Part shown: positions 9,275 to 17,627 of the stretch, piece by piece
Layout: each line of letters opens with the position of its first letter
How positions within the stretch are numbered: position 1 is the stretch's first letter
DNA from: Psychrosphaera ytuae
GTDB lineage: Bacteria > Pseudomonadota > Gammaproteobacteria > Enterobacterales > Alteromonadaceae
Reading direction: 5' to 3'
Length of the DNA stretch: 64,000 nt
Assembly (NCBI RefSeq): GCF_017638545.1
Contig: NZ_CP072110.1
Span: 1,860,001-1,924,000, forward strand
Notes under the pieces: model-generated
Told to the model about the DNA's origin: nothing
Databases searched by the model: none
Seen by the model: the letters and a program-made list of their open reading frames with translations, nothing else
Position numbers and translations under genes: made by a program

Positions 9275-11107
9275 ATGTGTGGAATCGTTGGTGGCGTAGC
9301 AGAACGTCATATCGTAAACATTTTATTGGAAGGTCTAAAACGTCTTGAGTACCGTGGTTATGACTCTGCGGGTGTGGCTCTTCTTGAGTCCGACGGCCAA
9401 TTAATGCGTGAGCGTGAAGTTGGTAAAGTACAAGCATTAGCAGACGCGGTAAAAGCATCTGGTGTGAATGGTGTCACAGGCATCGCGCACACTCGCTGGG
9501 CAACACACGGTGGCGTAACGCAAAAGAACGCTCACCCTCACATGTCTAACGAAGAAATCGCGTTAGTTCACAATGGTATTATCGAAAACCACGAAAAACT
9601 GCGTGAAGCACTAAAAGCGAAAGGTTATACCTTTAACTCTGACACTGACACAGAAGTAATTGCTCACTTAGTAAACGAAAACCGCAAGTCTTCAGCGTCT
9701 TTATTAGAAGCCGTTCAAACGTCTGTTAAAGAATTAGATGGCGCTTATGGTACCGTAATTATGGAGCCTTCTAACCCAGATCGCATCGTTGTTGCTCGCT
9801 CTGGTTCGCCATTAGTTATTGGTCTTGGTATCGGCGAAAACTTCGTTGCTTCTGACCAATTAGCCCTTCTTCCTGTTACTCGTCGTTTTATCTTCTTAGA
9901 AGAAGGTGACGTAGCAGAAATCACTCGTGAAACCGTTAGCATTTTTGATGCAAACGGCAATCCAGTTGAGCGTGAAGTGAAAGAATCTGACATTACTCAC
10001 GACGCAGGTGACAAAGGCGAATACCGCCACTACATGTTAAAAGAAATCCACGAGCAACCAATTTCAGTTCGTAATACATTAGCGAACCGAATCAATGACG
10101 AAACCGTTATCGAAGAATACCTTGGCGAAAACGCGGCTGAAATCCTAAAAGGCATCGACCACGTTCAAATCATTGCATGTGGTACGTCTTACCACTCAGG
10201 TATGGTTGCGCGTTACTGGTTAGAATCACTAGCAAACGTAAGCTGTAACGTCGAAATCGCGTCTGAGTTCCGCTACCGCAAGTCATTTGTGCCTGCTAAC
10301 TCACTAATCGTTACCATTTCACAATCAGGTGAAACGGCCGATACATTAGCGGCGCTTCGTCTAGCTAAAGAAATCGGTTACAAAGCAAGTCTTTCAATCT
10401 GTAACGTACCTGGCTCATCGTTAGTGCGTGAATCTGACCTAGCGGTAATGACGAACGCCGGTGCAGAAATCGGTGTTGCTTCAACGAAAGCCTTCACCAC
10501 TCAGTTAGTAGCGTTATTAATGCTTACTGCAGCGTTAGGTAAGCAAAAAGGCATGACTGCTGAGCTTCAAAAGCAAATCGTATCAGCGTTATCAAGCCTA
10601 CCGGCTAAGCTAGAAGAAACCCTTCTTATGTCAGAAGGCATCCAAAAGCTTGCAGAAGAGTTTGCTGACAAACACCACAGTTTATTCTTAGGCCGTGGCG
10701 ACCAGTACCCAATCGCAATGGAAGGAGCTCTTAAACTTAAAGAGATCTCTTACATCCACGCTGAAGCATACGCTGCAGGTGAATTAAAGCATGGTCCATT
10801 AGCCTTGATTGACGCAGAAATGCCAATCATCGTTGTGGCACCTAACAACGAATTGTTAGAAAAGCTTAAATCAAACGTTGAAGAAGTGCGTGCTCGTGGC
10901 GGTATCTTATACGTATTCGCAGACAAAGACGCGACGTTCAAGAGCGACGACACAATGCGTGTAATGGAAGTGCCACACGTTGATGAATTAATTGCACCAA
11001 TTGTATATACAATTCCACTACAGTTATTGAGCTACTACGTTGCTATCATCAAAGGTACTGACGTTGACCAACCTCGTAACTTAGCGAAATCAGTAACGGT
11101 TGAGTAA
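9275..11107 (+). CDS. glmS: Glutamine-fructose-6-phosphate aminotransferase (isomerizing)
   Basis: The 610-residue enzyme makes glucosamine-6-phosphate from fructose-6-phosphate and glutamine, the first step to UDP-GlcNAc. It starts MCGIVGG, exposing the catalytic Cys after Met removal, with the glutaminase domain at about 1-240 (THGGVT and NPHMSN-type substrate loops) and two SIS domains to the C-terminus (CGTSYHSG, SQSGETADT). It ends KSVTVE as expected. No glmS ribozyme or GlmZ-like site is evident; the upstream DeoR-type gene suggests transcriptional control instead. Length matches E. coli GlmS. Confidence 0.98.
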   Translation: MCGIVGGVAERHIVNILLEGLKRLEYRGYDSAGVALLESDGQLMREREVGKVQALADAVKASGVNGVTGIAHTRWATHGGVTQKNAHPHMSNEEIALVHNGIIENHEKLREALKAKGYTFNSDTDTEVIAHLVNENRKSSASLLEAVQTSVKELDGAYGTVIMEPSNPDRIVVARSGSPLVIGLGIGENFVASDQLALLPVTRRFIFLEEGDVAEITRETVSIFDANGNPVEREVKESDITHDAGDKGEYRHYMLKEIHEQPISVRNTLANRINDETVIEEYLGENAAEILKGIDHVQIIACGTSYHSGMVARYWLESLANVSCNVEIASEFRYRKSFVPANSLIVTISQSGETADTLAALRLAKEIGYKASLSICNVPGSSLVRESDLAVMTNAGAEIGVASTKAFTTQLVALLMLTAALGKQKGMTAELQKQIVSALSSLPAKLEETLLMSEGIQKLAEEFADKHHSLFLGRGDQYPIAMEGALKLKEISYIHAEAYAAGELKHGPLALIDAEMPIIVVAPNNELLEKLKSNVEEVRARGGILYVFADKDATFKSDDTMRVMEVPHVDELIAPIVYTIPLQLLSYYVAIIKGTDVDQPRNLAKSVTVE

Positions 11108-11140
11108 TTCGTTATTGTCCCGCTCTAATATGAGTGGATC

Positions 11141-11170
11141 AAAAAAGCGACTCTTAGAGTCGCTTTTTTA
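11141..11170 (+). terminator. Intrinsic terminator of glmS
   Basis: The stem AAAAAAGCGACTCT/AGAGTCGCTTTTTT with a short TA loop region lies 34 bp after the glmS stop and ends in a T-run. Confidence 0.9.
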
Positions 11171-11211
11171 TTGTCTATTCCTCAGCTAAAACTGCTTTTA
11201 TGCTCTTTGGG

Positions 11212-11760
11212 TTAATTTGGAGAGTTACAACCAAACCCTTGTCTTAATGTGAGTAACGAGCCTTTTCCTTCAACTAAAGTTGTGATGAGTAATAAATCAA
11301 ACTCAGACTCATCAATCTCAACCCGTTGCTTTGACGCTGTCGAGTCTAATAACAGAGAGGCTAGTTTGCCAGTTGTGTTACTGTGGCCGACTACCAAAGC
11401 GTTTTGTCCTTTTTGTTTGAGCTGCGCAGCAAACCCATCAAGGTCCCTGGGATCATAACTCAAGACTTTGAGCCCCCTTTTTGTCGCCGTTGGCTCCGCA
11501 GTTTGTTGAGTTCTTACGTAGTCGGTACTGTAAACTGCATCAATTGGTGAATCTTGCAAAATTTCGGTTAATCGCTGAGCCCGCTTTAGTCCACATTGCG
11601 TAAGAGGCGGATTTTTTGTATTTGGAAACTCTAGGGTATTTTTCTCTGCATGCCTAACTAAAAATATGGAATAGCTAGATTCTGCATGTGCAACTCCAAT
11701 CAATGATTGTATTCCTAGCCCAATAAAAACAATCGCACTTAACCCTCTTTTTAACCACAT
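11212..11760 (-). CDS. Exported histidine phosphatase-superfamily protein
   Basis: The 182-residue product has a signal peptide (positively charged start, hydrophobic core, AHA-ES near residue 27) and a histidine phosphatase domain. The RHA motif in FLVRHAEKN holds the phospho-accepting His, and VVGHSNT holds the second catalytic His, so it should be active. Its target is unknown; periplasmic members of this branch include SixA-like and PGAM-like phosphatases. AAGAGAG precedes the ATG. It is convergent with glmS, and the glmS terminator lies just beyond its stop. Confidence 0.85.
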   Translation of the reverse strand: MWLKRGLSAIVFIGLGIQSLIGVAHAESSYSIFLVRHAEKNTLEFPNTKNPPLTQCGLKRAQRLTEILQDSPIDAVYSTDYVRTQQTAEPTATKRGLKVLSYDPRDLDGFAAQLKQKGQNALVVGHSNTTGKLASLLLDSTASKQRVEIDESEFDLLLITTLVEGKGSLLTLRQGFGCNSPN

Positions 11761-11922
11761 GTTACTTCTCTCTTAAATTTACACAACTGATAACAATTCT
11801 TATTTGTATTTAATTAAAGCCGAGTTACACTAACGGTTATCTCAGCAATAACCTGATAGAAAACTACATTACTATTAAAGAGTTGGCTATCTTATTACAA
11901 AAGTAACTTGGAAGGTTTATTT

Positions 11923-12387
11923 ATGAAATCCCTGTTTATTATCTCCACTGTCTTCATGTTGGCTTTAGCAAATCCAGTAGACGCCAGCCAAACCTTTGGC
12001 ACTGGTGCCAATACCTCAGACGTTTCTAAAATCTCGGACATATTAGCAACTCCAGAAACTTACATGGACAAAGACGTGACCATCAAAGGCACGATTGTCA
12101 AAGTGTGTAAAAAGCGTGGTTGTTGGATGGAGTTGGCTTCGGACAAGCGCTTTCAGAGCTTTCGCGTAAAAGTTCGAGACGGTGATATGGTATTTCCAAT
12201 GACGGCAATGGGTAAAACGGCATTTGCCACGGGTAAAATTCAAGCGTTTCCATTATCGCTAGAGCGCACTAAGTCTTACCTTGCCTATCAAGCTGAAGAA
12301 ATGAATGAAGAGTTTGACCCTGCGTCGGTGACCGAGCCGATGACGGTTTATCAATTGGCGCCTCACGGTGTGACAATTCAAGACTAA
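11923..12387 (+). CDS. Exported DUF4920-type OB-fold-like protein
   Basis: The 154-residue product has a signal peptide (cleavage near VDA-SQ) and one domain like DUF4920: the block VTIKGTIVKVCKKRGCWMEL is characteristic, with two Cys (CKKRGC) and an OB-like beta pattern. Function of the family is not established; members often lie near c-type cytochrome and redox genes, which fits here. I chose the ATG at 11923, with GGAAGG seven bases upstream; a TTG at 11908 would include the RBS. It is followed after 18 bp by a PepSY-associated membrane protein and is probably co-transcribed with it. Confidence 0.78.
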   Translation: MKSLFIISTVFMLALANPVDASQTFGTGANTSDVSKISDILATPETYMDKDVTIKGTIVKVCKKRGCWMELASDKRFQSFRVKVRDGDMVFPMTAMGKTAFATGKIQAFPLSLERTKSYLAYQAEEMNEEFDPASVTEPMTVYQLAPHGVTIQD

Positions 12388-12405
12388 TAACTTTGAAATA
12401 CGTTT

Positions 12406-12972
12406 ATGTCTAAGTCTATTAATTGGTTTAAATTGAATCGGTCGTTGCATCGTGATATTGGTTATTTTTGTATTGGCATGACATTGATCTTTGCTATATC
12501 GGGCATCGCCGTTAATCATGTCGAAGACTGGAACCCAAATTATGAGGTGACACAGCAAAGGTACAAAATTGACGGTTTAGCAACACAAATCGACCGAGAC
12601 AATTTTAAACCTTGGCTGTTAGAACAACTGCATATCGAGGCTGACGTAAAAGCTCAGTTTTGGGAGTCACCTCAACGACTTAAACTCTTTACCAAACAAG
12701 ATCACACCATAGTCGTATCGACAGCAGACAACTCGGTTTTGGTTGAACAAGTCAAACCAAGAGTCGTGCTGCGTAGTTTCAACTTTTTGCACCTCAACGA
12801 AGCGCGCAAGGCGTGGACGTATTTTTCGGATGCTTATGCGGTCATGCTGATATTTTTGTCTCTATCAGCACTGTTCATGGTTAAAGGAAGGTACGGCGCG
12901 TTTGGTAAACGCGGCTGGTTAGTCGTTGCCGGTATTGCCGTACCACTCACTTTCATCCTAGCTTATTCTTAA
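12406..12972 (+). CDS. PepSY-associated membrane protein
   Basis: The 188-residue protein fits the PepSY-associated transmembrane helix family: the start LNRSLHRDIGYFCIGMTLIF-like segment is the typical His-bearing first helix, followed by a periplasmic stretch with GIAVNHVEDWNPNYE, and two further membrane helices at the C-terminus (about 140-188). Related proteins occur in ferric reductase and siderophore-uptake loci, so a role in envelope electron transfer or iron handling is possible but not shown. It follows the DUF4920 gene by 18 bp and ends 2 bp before the reverse-strand cytochrome remnant. Confidence 0.8.
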   Translation: MSKSINWFKLNRSLHRDIGYFCIGMTLIFAISGIAVNHVEDWNPNYEVTQQRYKIDGLATQIDRDNFKPWLLEQLHIEADVKAQFWESPQRLKLFTKQDHTIVVSTADNSVLVEQVKPRVVLRSFNFLHLNEARKAWTYFSDAYAVMLIFLSLSALFMVKGRYGAFGKRGWLVVAGIAVPLTFILAYS

Positions 12973-12974
12973 CG

Positions 12975-13085
12975 CTAGAGCGTTTTTAAAAATGCCACAA
13001 CATCTTTTATTTCTTGTTTGGTCAACTCGAGCTTAGGTAATAAATGTGTGGTTGTCGGAAACATAGGATCGCCCTTGACATGACA
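12975..13085 (-). pseudogene. C-terminal remnant of a c-type cytochrome
   Basis: A minus-strand frame ending at TAG (12975-12977) encodes CHVKGDPMFPTTTHLL, then PKLELTKQEIKDVVAFLKTL. The final part has the form seen at the C-terminus of diheme and class I cytochromes c, and the CH at its start looks like the end of a CxxCH heme site, but the first Cys of that site is not in frame. No start codon or upstream cytochrome coding is present: the frame runs into the end of the TlpA-like gene, whose stop is at 13087. I read it as the 3' scrap of a deleted cytochrome gene. Confidence 0.5.
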
Positions 13086-13086
13086 A

Positions 13087-13683
13087 TTAATTACCGTTAT
13101 TAACCACAGATATGTCTGTTCTTTGAGCAATCGTATCGACTTCACTGACGGCGTTATAAATGTAGTTGAGTTTGGTGTTGGTATTGAACCCTAACTGTTC
13201 GTCTAAAACTGTCCCACTCTCATCCACAACATAGGTTAGAGGTAATGCATTACCCGTTAAGATACTCTCACCTTGTTTCCAACCTTTGCGATATATTTTC
13301 ATGTTTTTGGTCGCCGGTGTTTGCCATTTTGCTATGGCTTCGTTGTCAGAATTCACAACAATATAAGCAAAATTGACATGCGGTAGCGCTTGTTGTGCCC
13401 TAATCATTTCGGGCAGCTGTTCTTTACATGCTTTACACCATGGTGCCCAATACATCACAACGAGTGGCTTACCGACAAAATCTGAAAATCTGACTTCTTC
13501 ACCTTCTAAGGTATATAAAACATGGTTGGGATTTACCGTTTGTCCAACGACTTTTTGATGGGCATTTAATGAATCACTGAGTTGCTCAGAACTCAAGTCA
13601 TTAAAATCCGAACCTGAAAAGAAATACTTGGAGATTAAAAACACGCTAGACAAAAACAGAACAGACAATAAGATACGCTTCAT
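13087..13683 (-). CDS. Membrane-anchored TlpA/ResA-like thioredoxin
   Basis: The 198-residue protein has an N-terminal membrane anchor or signal (residues about 2-20) and a periplasmic thioredoxin fold with the active site WCKAC in MYWAPWCKACKEQLPEM. TlpA/ResA-type proteins reduce or isomerise disulphides, often of apocytochromes or Cys-rich substrates. The ATG at 13683 has GAGGT five bases upstream; a longer frame to 13725 runs through the terminator stem and is rejected. It lies 72 bp after the Cys-rich peptide gene on the same strand, past an intrinsic terminator, so limited read-through could link the two. The Cys-rich peptide is a possible substrate, by position only. Confidence 0.85.
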   Translation of the reverse strand: MKRILLSVLFLSSVFLISKYFFSGSDFNDLSSEQLSDSLNAHQKVVGQTVNPNHVLYTLEGEEVRFSDFVGKPLVVMYWAPWCKACKEQLPEMIRAQQALPHVNFAYIVVNSDNEAIAKWQTPATKNMKIYRKGWKQGESILTGNALPLTYVVDESGTVLDEQLGFNTNTKLNYIYNAVSEVDTIAQRTDISVVNNGN

Positions 13684-13696
13684 AGTCACCTCTCTT

Positions 13697-13733
13697 AAAA
13701 AAGAAACGGCCGTCACCACAGTCATGACGGCCG
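13697..13733 (-). terminator. Strong intrinsic terminator after the Cys-rich peptide gene
   Basis: On the minus strand a 9-bp GC-rich perfect stem CGGCCGTCA/TGACGGCCG with a 9-base loop is followed by TTTCTTTTTT. It lies between the peptide stop and the RBS of the TlpA-like gene. Confidence 0.88.
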
Positions 13734-13755
13734 GCTTTGATCGATTTGGTAATTC

Positions 13756-13890
13756 TTAGAAAATTACACAAACACAAGCGATAGTGTCGCCAACACGACC
13801 ACAAGCACACACTGCTGTTGCAGCCACAGCGTTTAATGAAACAAGTGATAACGTAGAAAGAGCAGCTAGTTTATTTGTTAAAGTTTTCAT
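13756..13890 (-). CDS. Small Cys-rich exported peptide (44 aa), unknown function
   Basis: A 45-codon frame starts at ATG 13890 with AAGGAA eight bases upstream. Residues 1-25 form a good Sec signal peptide (MKTLTNKL charged start, hydrophobic core, VAATA). The mature part of about 18 residues begins VCACGRVGDTIACVCV, with four Cys in a symmetric CxC-N8-CxC arrangement (Cys 28, 30, 39, 41). A strong terminator follows 20 bp later, giving a short monocistronic message. Downstream is a TlpA-like thioredoxin, upstream a two-component and ABC export locus. I do not know this family; it could be a secreted bacteriocin-like peptide, a signal or a metal-binding peptide. The frame is too short for certainty, but RBS, signal and terminator together support a real gene. 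Confidence 0.72.
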   Translation of the reverse strand: MKTLTNKLAALSTLSLVSLNAVAATAVCACGRVGDTIACVCVIF

Positions 13891-14302
13891 AGTGTTATTC
13901 CTTTATATTTAAGTTGTTATATCGATGGCAATGAATGTCGCCTCGACCTCGAAAACACTATGATAAAAATCTATATATTTCAAAAAGATAGAACCAAAAG
14001 CTGACAATTCCAGTTTCGTAAAAATATCTCACTTTATGTCCGAAAACGAACAACTTAAGTCACCTTTTATACGGAGCATTGGTTAATAAACAAACTTAAA
14101 GCCGGATTACTAAATTGACTTTTTCAGCCCAATTGAAATTTTCGAATTTGATGGCTGTTTTCGATCAAACATATAACAAGTGGAGATATATAAAGATAAT
14201 TTGAATGAAAAACATTCTAATAAAAAAAGAAAAAATTACGGAGTGATGCCTTTATTAAGAGGATCATTCGAGTCCTCTTGGTTTTTCACATTTAACAGGT
14301 AA
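13891..14302. other. Gene-free stretch upstream of the peptide gene
   Basis: This 412-bp AT-rich gap holds no convincing gene; minus-strand frames are about 16 codons at most. It contains an imperfect hairpin AAGAGGA/TCCTCTT at 14257-14279 (9-base loop), followed on the plus strand by GGTTTTT, and TGTTT/AAACA arms at 14156-14171. It must hold the promoter of the peptide gene, but I could not fix it. Confidence 0.5.
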
Positions 14303-15592
14303 CTAAGCTGGCAACCAAACTGATGCGGTAACCCCTTTTTCACCTTCATTATTATTGACCCAAATACGACCATTGTGAGACTCAATGATTTTTTTGCTTA
14401 GGGGCAAACCAATACCTGAGCCTTCTGGCTTAGTGGTATAAAAGGGAGTAAATAAATTATTTGTTTCGTATATGCCTGTTCCATTGTCTTTAATGGACAC
14501 AGTTACGCCATCGCGCTCTGGAGTGATACTGACGTGAATAGTTTGAGGCTCTGGGCTCGATTCCACTGCATTTTTTAGTAGGTTAATAAATACCTGCTCT
14601 AGTTGAACCCGATCCGCTGGCAACGAAACCAAGTTATCAAACGTATTGAGCTGGTAGTCTAAGTCTGGGATCACATTGCAACAATCGGTGAGAAGCGCCG
14701 AAATTTCGACTTTATCTTTAACCGGCTTGGCAATGTCAGATAATTTGGTCGTGTTGTTTACAAACTCCTGCAAACTTTTGCTTCGATTTGCTATCACTTG
14801 TAACGCTTGGTATGTCGAGTGGTCTTGTTTGTTGCTCTCGGCTAAAGCGCTGCTTAGAGAATAAATCGGAGTGAGCGAATTGCGAACCTCATGACCGACA
14901 ACCTTGATTAGCTGTTGCCAAGAACTTTGCTCTTTTTCGCGTAACTCTTGTTCAATATCTTGTAGTACAACCAAATAAAATTTATTACTGCCTGATGTCG
15001 AGATACAACTTTTAACTGACCAATTTTCACTGTCATTTAAACAATAAATTTGGCCGTTATTTTCTAGCTCAAGGCCGACTTCTTGAAACGTCAACCCCTT
15101 GGCCAAGCGCCAATCTTTGCCTAAAAAAGAACTCGATGTTTTGTTTGCTTTAATCAACAACCCAAGATGATCAAAAAGTAATACTGGTGTGTCCAATTGC
15201 TCGATAAGTTGGTACATCACATAGGCATCTTTTTGTTCACCAAAACTGAGTTCTTGAAGCTTTTCTTGCATCGATTGATATTCCAAAGAAATCGACCGCA
15301 AAACGCCTCGTTGGTATTTTTGATAAGGTGTTGTATTAAATGCACCTTTGTTGATGTGCTCGAGAGAGTTGTAAAATGTATTTAGCGTATCTACTGCAAA
15401 ACTGCGCAACAAAGCACAAACCCAAAATCCAATAACGATCAGCGGAACGGCAAGACTCATGGACTGCGCTAAGGTCCACTGAGAGTGAGCCAAAAACACA
15501 CAGGTCATTATTACCAATATAAGTAAAAGAATCCCGCAAAGTTTGTTTACTTTGGCTTCGAAACTAATAGCTGTTTTTGAGCTTAACGCCAT
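14303..15592 (-). CDS. Membrane histidine kinase, NtrB/NtrY type
   Basis: The 429-residue sensor kinase has two N-terminal membrane helices (about 18-36 and 46-65), a PAS-like segment (about 130-215), a HisKA helix with the phospho-acceptor in GHEVRNSLTPIYSLSSAL (His 234) and a complete HATPase domain (FINLLKNAVESS, DNGTGI, GSGIGLPLSKKI). Similarity to NtrB/NtrY kinases matches the sigma-54-type regulator beside it. The ATG at 15592 has AAGGA nine bases upstream; it overlaps the regulator gene by 29 bp. A longer start at 15619 exists. With almost no periplasmic loop, it probably senses membrane or internal signals. Confidence 0.9.
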   Translation of the reverse strand: MALSSKTAISFEAKVNKLCGILLLILVIMTCVFLAHSQWTLAQSMSLAVPLIVIGFWVCALLRSFAVDTLNTFYNSLEHINKGAFNTTPYQKYQRGVLRSISLEYQSMQEKLQELSFGEQKDAYVMYQLIEQLDTPVLLFDHLGLLIKANKTSSSFLGKDWRLAKGLTFQEVGLELENNGQIYCLNDSENWSVKSCISTSGSNKFYLVVLQDIEQELREKEQSSWQQLIKVVGHEVRNSLTPIYSLSSALAESNKQDHSTYQALQVIANRSKSLQEFVNNTTKLSDIAKPVKDKVEISALLTDCCNVIPDLDYQLNTFDNLVSLPADRVQLEQVFINLLKNAVESSPEPQTIHVSITPERDGVTVSIKDNGTGIYETNNLFTPFYTTKPEGSGIGLPLSKKIIESHNGRIWVNNNEGEKGVTASVWLPA

Positions 15593-16937
15593 GTTTTTCA
15601 ATCCTTCGATATAAGGCACTGCGACTTATCCCCAACATTTCTGCGGATACGTTTATGTTACCGTTTGATTGTTTAAGCGCTTGGATGATCAATGCTTCTT
15701 CGACCTTGGCGAGCGGTTCTATTTGATTTCGAATGACCTGTTTCGAAGATTCGGCGTTAAGCGCCAAATCGTTGGATTCTATGGTCGCGGTATCAGAAAA
15801 AATCACCGCGCGCTCGATCACGTGTTTTAACTCTCGAGTATTACCCGGCCATTGATAGGCCAATAATTTGTCTTTGGCATTAGCGCTCAATGTTAGTTCA
15901 GGCTTGCCGTATTCAACGCCTATTTTTTGTAAATAATGGTGCGCTAATGGGACAATATCTTCAGCACGCTCTCTTAATGCAGGTATATTAATTTCAATTG
16001 TGTTTAGACGGTAATACAAGTCTTCTCGAAAATTCTGTGCTTTTATCTCTTCTACCAAATTAGCATTGGTCGCCGATATTAACCTGCAACCCATAAATTC
16101 CGTTGAGGTACCGCCTACTGCCTCAAACTCTTTTGTTTCTAGTACTCTTAATAATTTGGCTTGGTTCGCCATTGATGTAGTGGCAAGTTCATCTAAAAAT
16201 AATGAGCCTTTTCCAGCAAGCGATACACGCCCTTGCCTGTCCTCTATTGCGCCAGTAAATGCACCTCGCTTATGACCAAATAGCTCACTTTCAAATAATT
16301 GCTCAGGTACCGCCCCTAAATTTACCGTTACAAATGGTGCGTTATTTCGCCCAGAACATTGATGAATATAATGAGCTAATAGTGATTTACCTGTGCCGTT
16401 TTCGCCGGTCAGCAAAACACTGGCATGAGACATGGCCACTTTTTTTACGTTTTCTAGCACTCGGTTAAAGGAGTCTGATTCAGCGATAATTTCACTTGAT
16501 ATAAGAGACTCATTACCAGGAAGAGCAAGAGCTGGACTCTCTGCAATATTAATTTGGCGTTCAACAATTTCAAAAAAGTCGCTGTTTTCCCAGGGCTTTT
16601 CAATAAAATCACGAGCGCCCAGTTGCATAGCTTGAACTGCAATTGACACGGTAGACCATGCTGTCATCACTAGCACGGTCAATTTAGGATGGTGCTGTTT
16701 TAGATAGGCAACAAACTCCAAACCTTCTTTGCCTGACGTGGTGTCCTTTTGAAAGTTCATGTCGGTGATCACCATATCAATGGCGACGGTTTGAATTATC
16801 GATTTGGCGTGTTCAGGTGATTCAGCTTCCCAAACATTAAACCCTTTGTTATTGAGAAGAAACTGAATAGTGGTGCGGATGTCTACTTGATCGTCGACGA
16901 CCAGAATATTGCGGTTAGAACTTCCTTGAGACTTCAT
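15564..16937 (-). CDS. NtrC-family sigma-54-dependent response regulator
   Basis: The 457-residue protein has a receiver domain (about 10-125, phospho-acceptor Asp 59 in VITDMN), an AAA+ sigma-54 activation domain with Walker A GENGTGKS (178-185) and an intact GAFTGA loop (225-230), and a Fis-type HTH at the C-terminus (about 425-450). Intact GAFTGA means it can contact sigma-54. Its kinase overlaps its 3' end. The likely target is the ABC exporter operon upstream, which has a sigma-54-like promoter and an inverted repeat at 22090-22194. Confidence 0.94.
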   Translation of the reverse strand: MKSQGSSNRNILVVDDQVDIRTTIQFLLNNKGFNVWEAESPEHAKSIIQTVAIDMVITDMNFQKDTTSGKEGLEFVAYLKQHHPKLTVLVMTAWSTVSIAVQAMQLGARDFIEKPWENSDFFEIVERQINIAESPALALPGNESLISSEIIAESDSFNRVLENVKKVAMSHASVLLTGENGTGKSLLAHYIHQCSGRNNAPFVTVNLGAVPEQLFESELFGHKRGAFTGAIEDRQGRVSLAGKGSLFLDELATTSMANQAKLLRVLETKEFEAVGGTSTEFMGCRLISATNANLVEEIKAQNFREDLYYRLNTIEINIPALRERAEDIVPLAHHYLQKIGVEYGKPELTLSANAKDKLLAYQWPGNTRELKHVIERAVIFSDTATIESNDLALNAESSKQVIRNQIEPLAKVEEALIIQALKQSNGNINVSAEMLGISRSALYRRIEKHGVKLKNSY

Positions 16938-17017
16938 CTGTTACCCTTTTTATATTCCTTTCTTAAGCTCGATATCATAAAAATACTTAGCTATATATCA
17001 ACGACCTAACAGGTAAT

Positions 17018-17065
17018 CATGCTTATTCAATGTCCTTAAAAAATGACCTATCCAGAATAAGCATG
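17018..17065. repeat. 11-bp inverted repeat between exported gene and regulator
   Basis: CATGCTTATTC (17018-17028) and GAATAAGCATG (17055-17065) are perfect complements 26 bases apart, in the gap between the exported-protein gene and the response regulator. No T-run follows on either strand, so it does not look like an intrinsic terminator. Confidence 0.7.
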
Positions 17066-17082
17066 TTATTGATAGTACGAAC

Positions 17083-17604
17083 TTAATCAATATTTGTCAC
17101 GGTTACGTTTGCGCCTTTCATCTTTTTTGGATCAACGTCCAGTTCTAACCATAAAACGTTTTGATCAGATAAGCTCGCAAGAATTTGTTGCAAATCTTTT
17201 CGTTGTGTTTGACTGCCCTCAAACCATTCAACATAGCTTTCGACAATGATAAGGTTAGATGCCTTAAACGAGTCGGTTTTTAACGGCGTGCCACTTTCAT
17301 CTTTAAACCCATCTAGGTGTTTCGCAAGCTCATTATCACCACTTTGATCCGCCTTTTTAACCGCTTGCATGACATTTTTGACCAGTTCTTTGTCTAACGT
17401 ATTGGTACCGTACAACAATACTCCGTCGTTATTGAATACTTTAAGTTGTGGCATCGTCACTGACTTTTCTACAAACATTCGTTTGAATAACATCGCATCT
17501 GATGTGTTAAGTGTTTTTTTAATGATCTCTGCATTGGCGGTTGTCGACACAAATAAGATTGCCAACGACGCCACGACTATTGAAATTGATGATTTAAATG
17601 ACAT
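17083..17604 (-). CDS. Exported protein of unknown function in ABC exporter operon
   Basis: The 173-residue product has a clear signal peptide (MSFKSS start, cleavage near ANA-EI at residue 25). The rest is an alpha/beta protein without Cys; QLKVFNNDGVLLYGTN and VLWLELDVDPKK suggest a small thioredoxin-like or related fold, but this is not secure. It starts 23 bp after the permease stop, so it belongs to the same operon. It may be a periplasmic partner of the exporter or of the sensor kinase. I do not recognise the family. Confidence 0.72.
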   Translation of the reverse strand: MSFKSSISIVVASLAILFVSTTANAEIIKKTLNTSDAMLFKRMFVEKSVTMPQLKVFNNDGVLLYGTNTLDKELVKNVMQAVKKADQSGDNELAKHLDGFKDESGTPLKTDSFKASNLIIVESYVEWFEGSQTQRKDLQQILASLSDQNVLWLELDVDPKKMKGANVTVTNID

Positions 17605-17627
17605 TTGATTTTCCTTTCTGTTTTTAA

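Noticed and set aside
13684..13725. Longer N-terminus of the TlpA-like protein
   Set aside because: The added codons pass through the terminator stem and T-run; the start at 13683 has a good RBS and gives a proper membrane anchor.
13931..13946. Sigma-54-like GG...GC upstream of the Cys-rich peptide gene
   Set aside because: On the minus strand GG and GC are separated by 11 bases, not the required 10, so it should not bind sigma-54.
14257..14279. Hairpin AAGAGGA/TCCTCTT as terminator of the kinase operon
   Set aside because: On the minus strand it is followed by AATAAAGG, not a T-run; the T-run is on the plus strand, where no gene precedes it.
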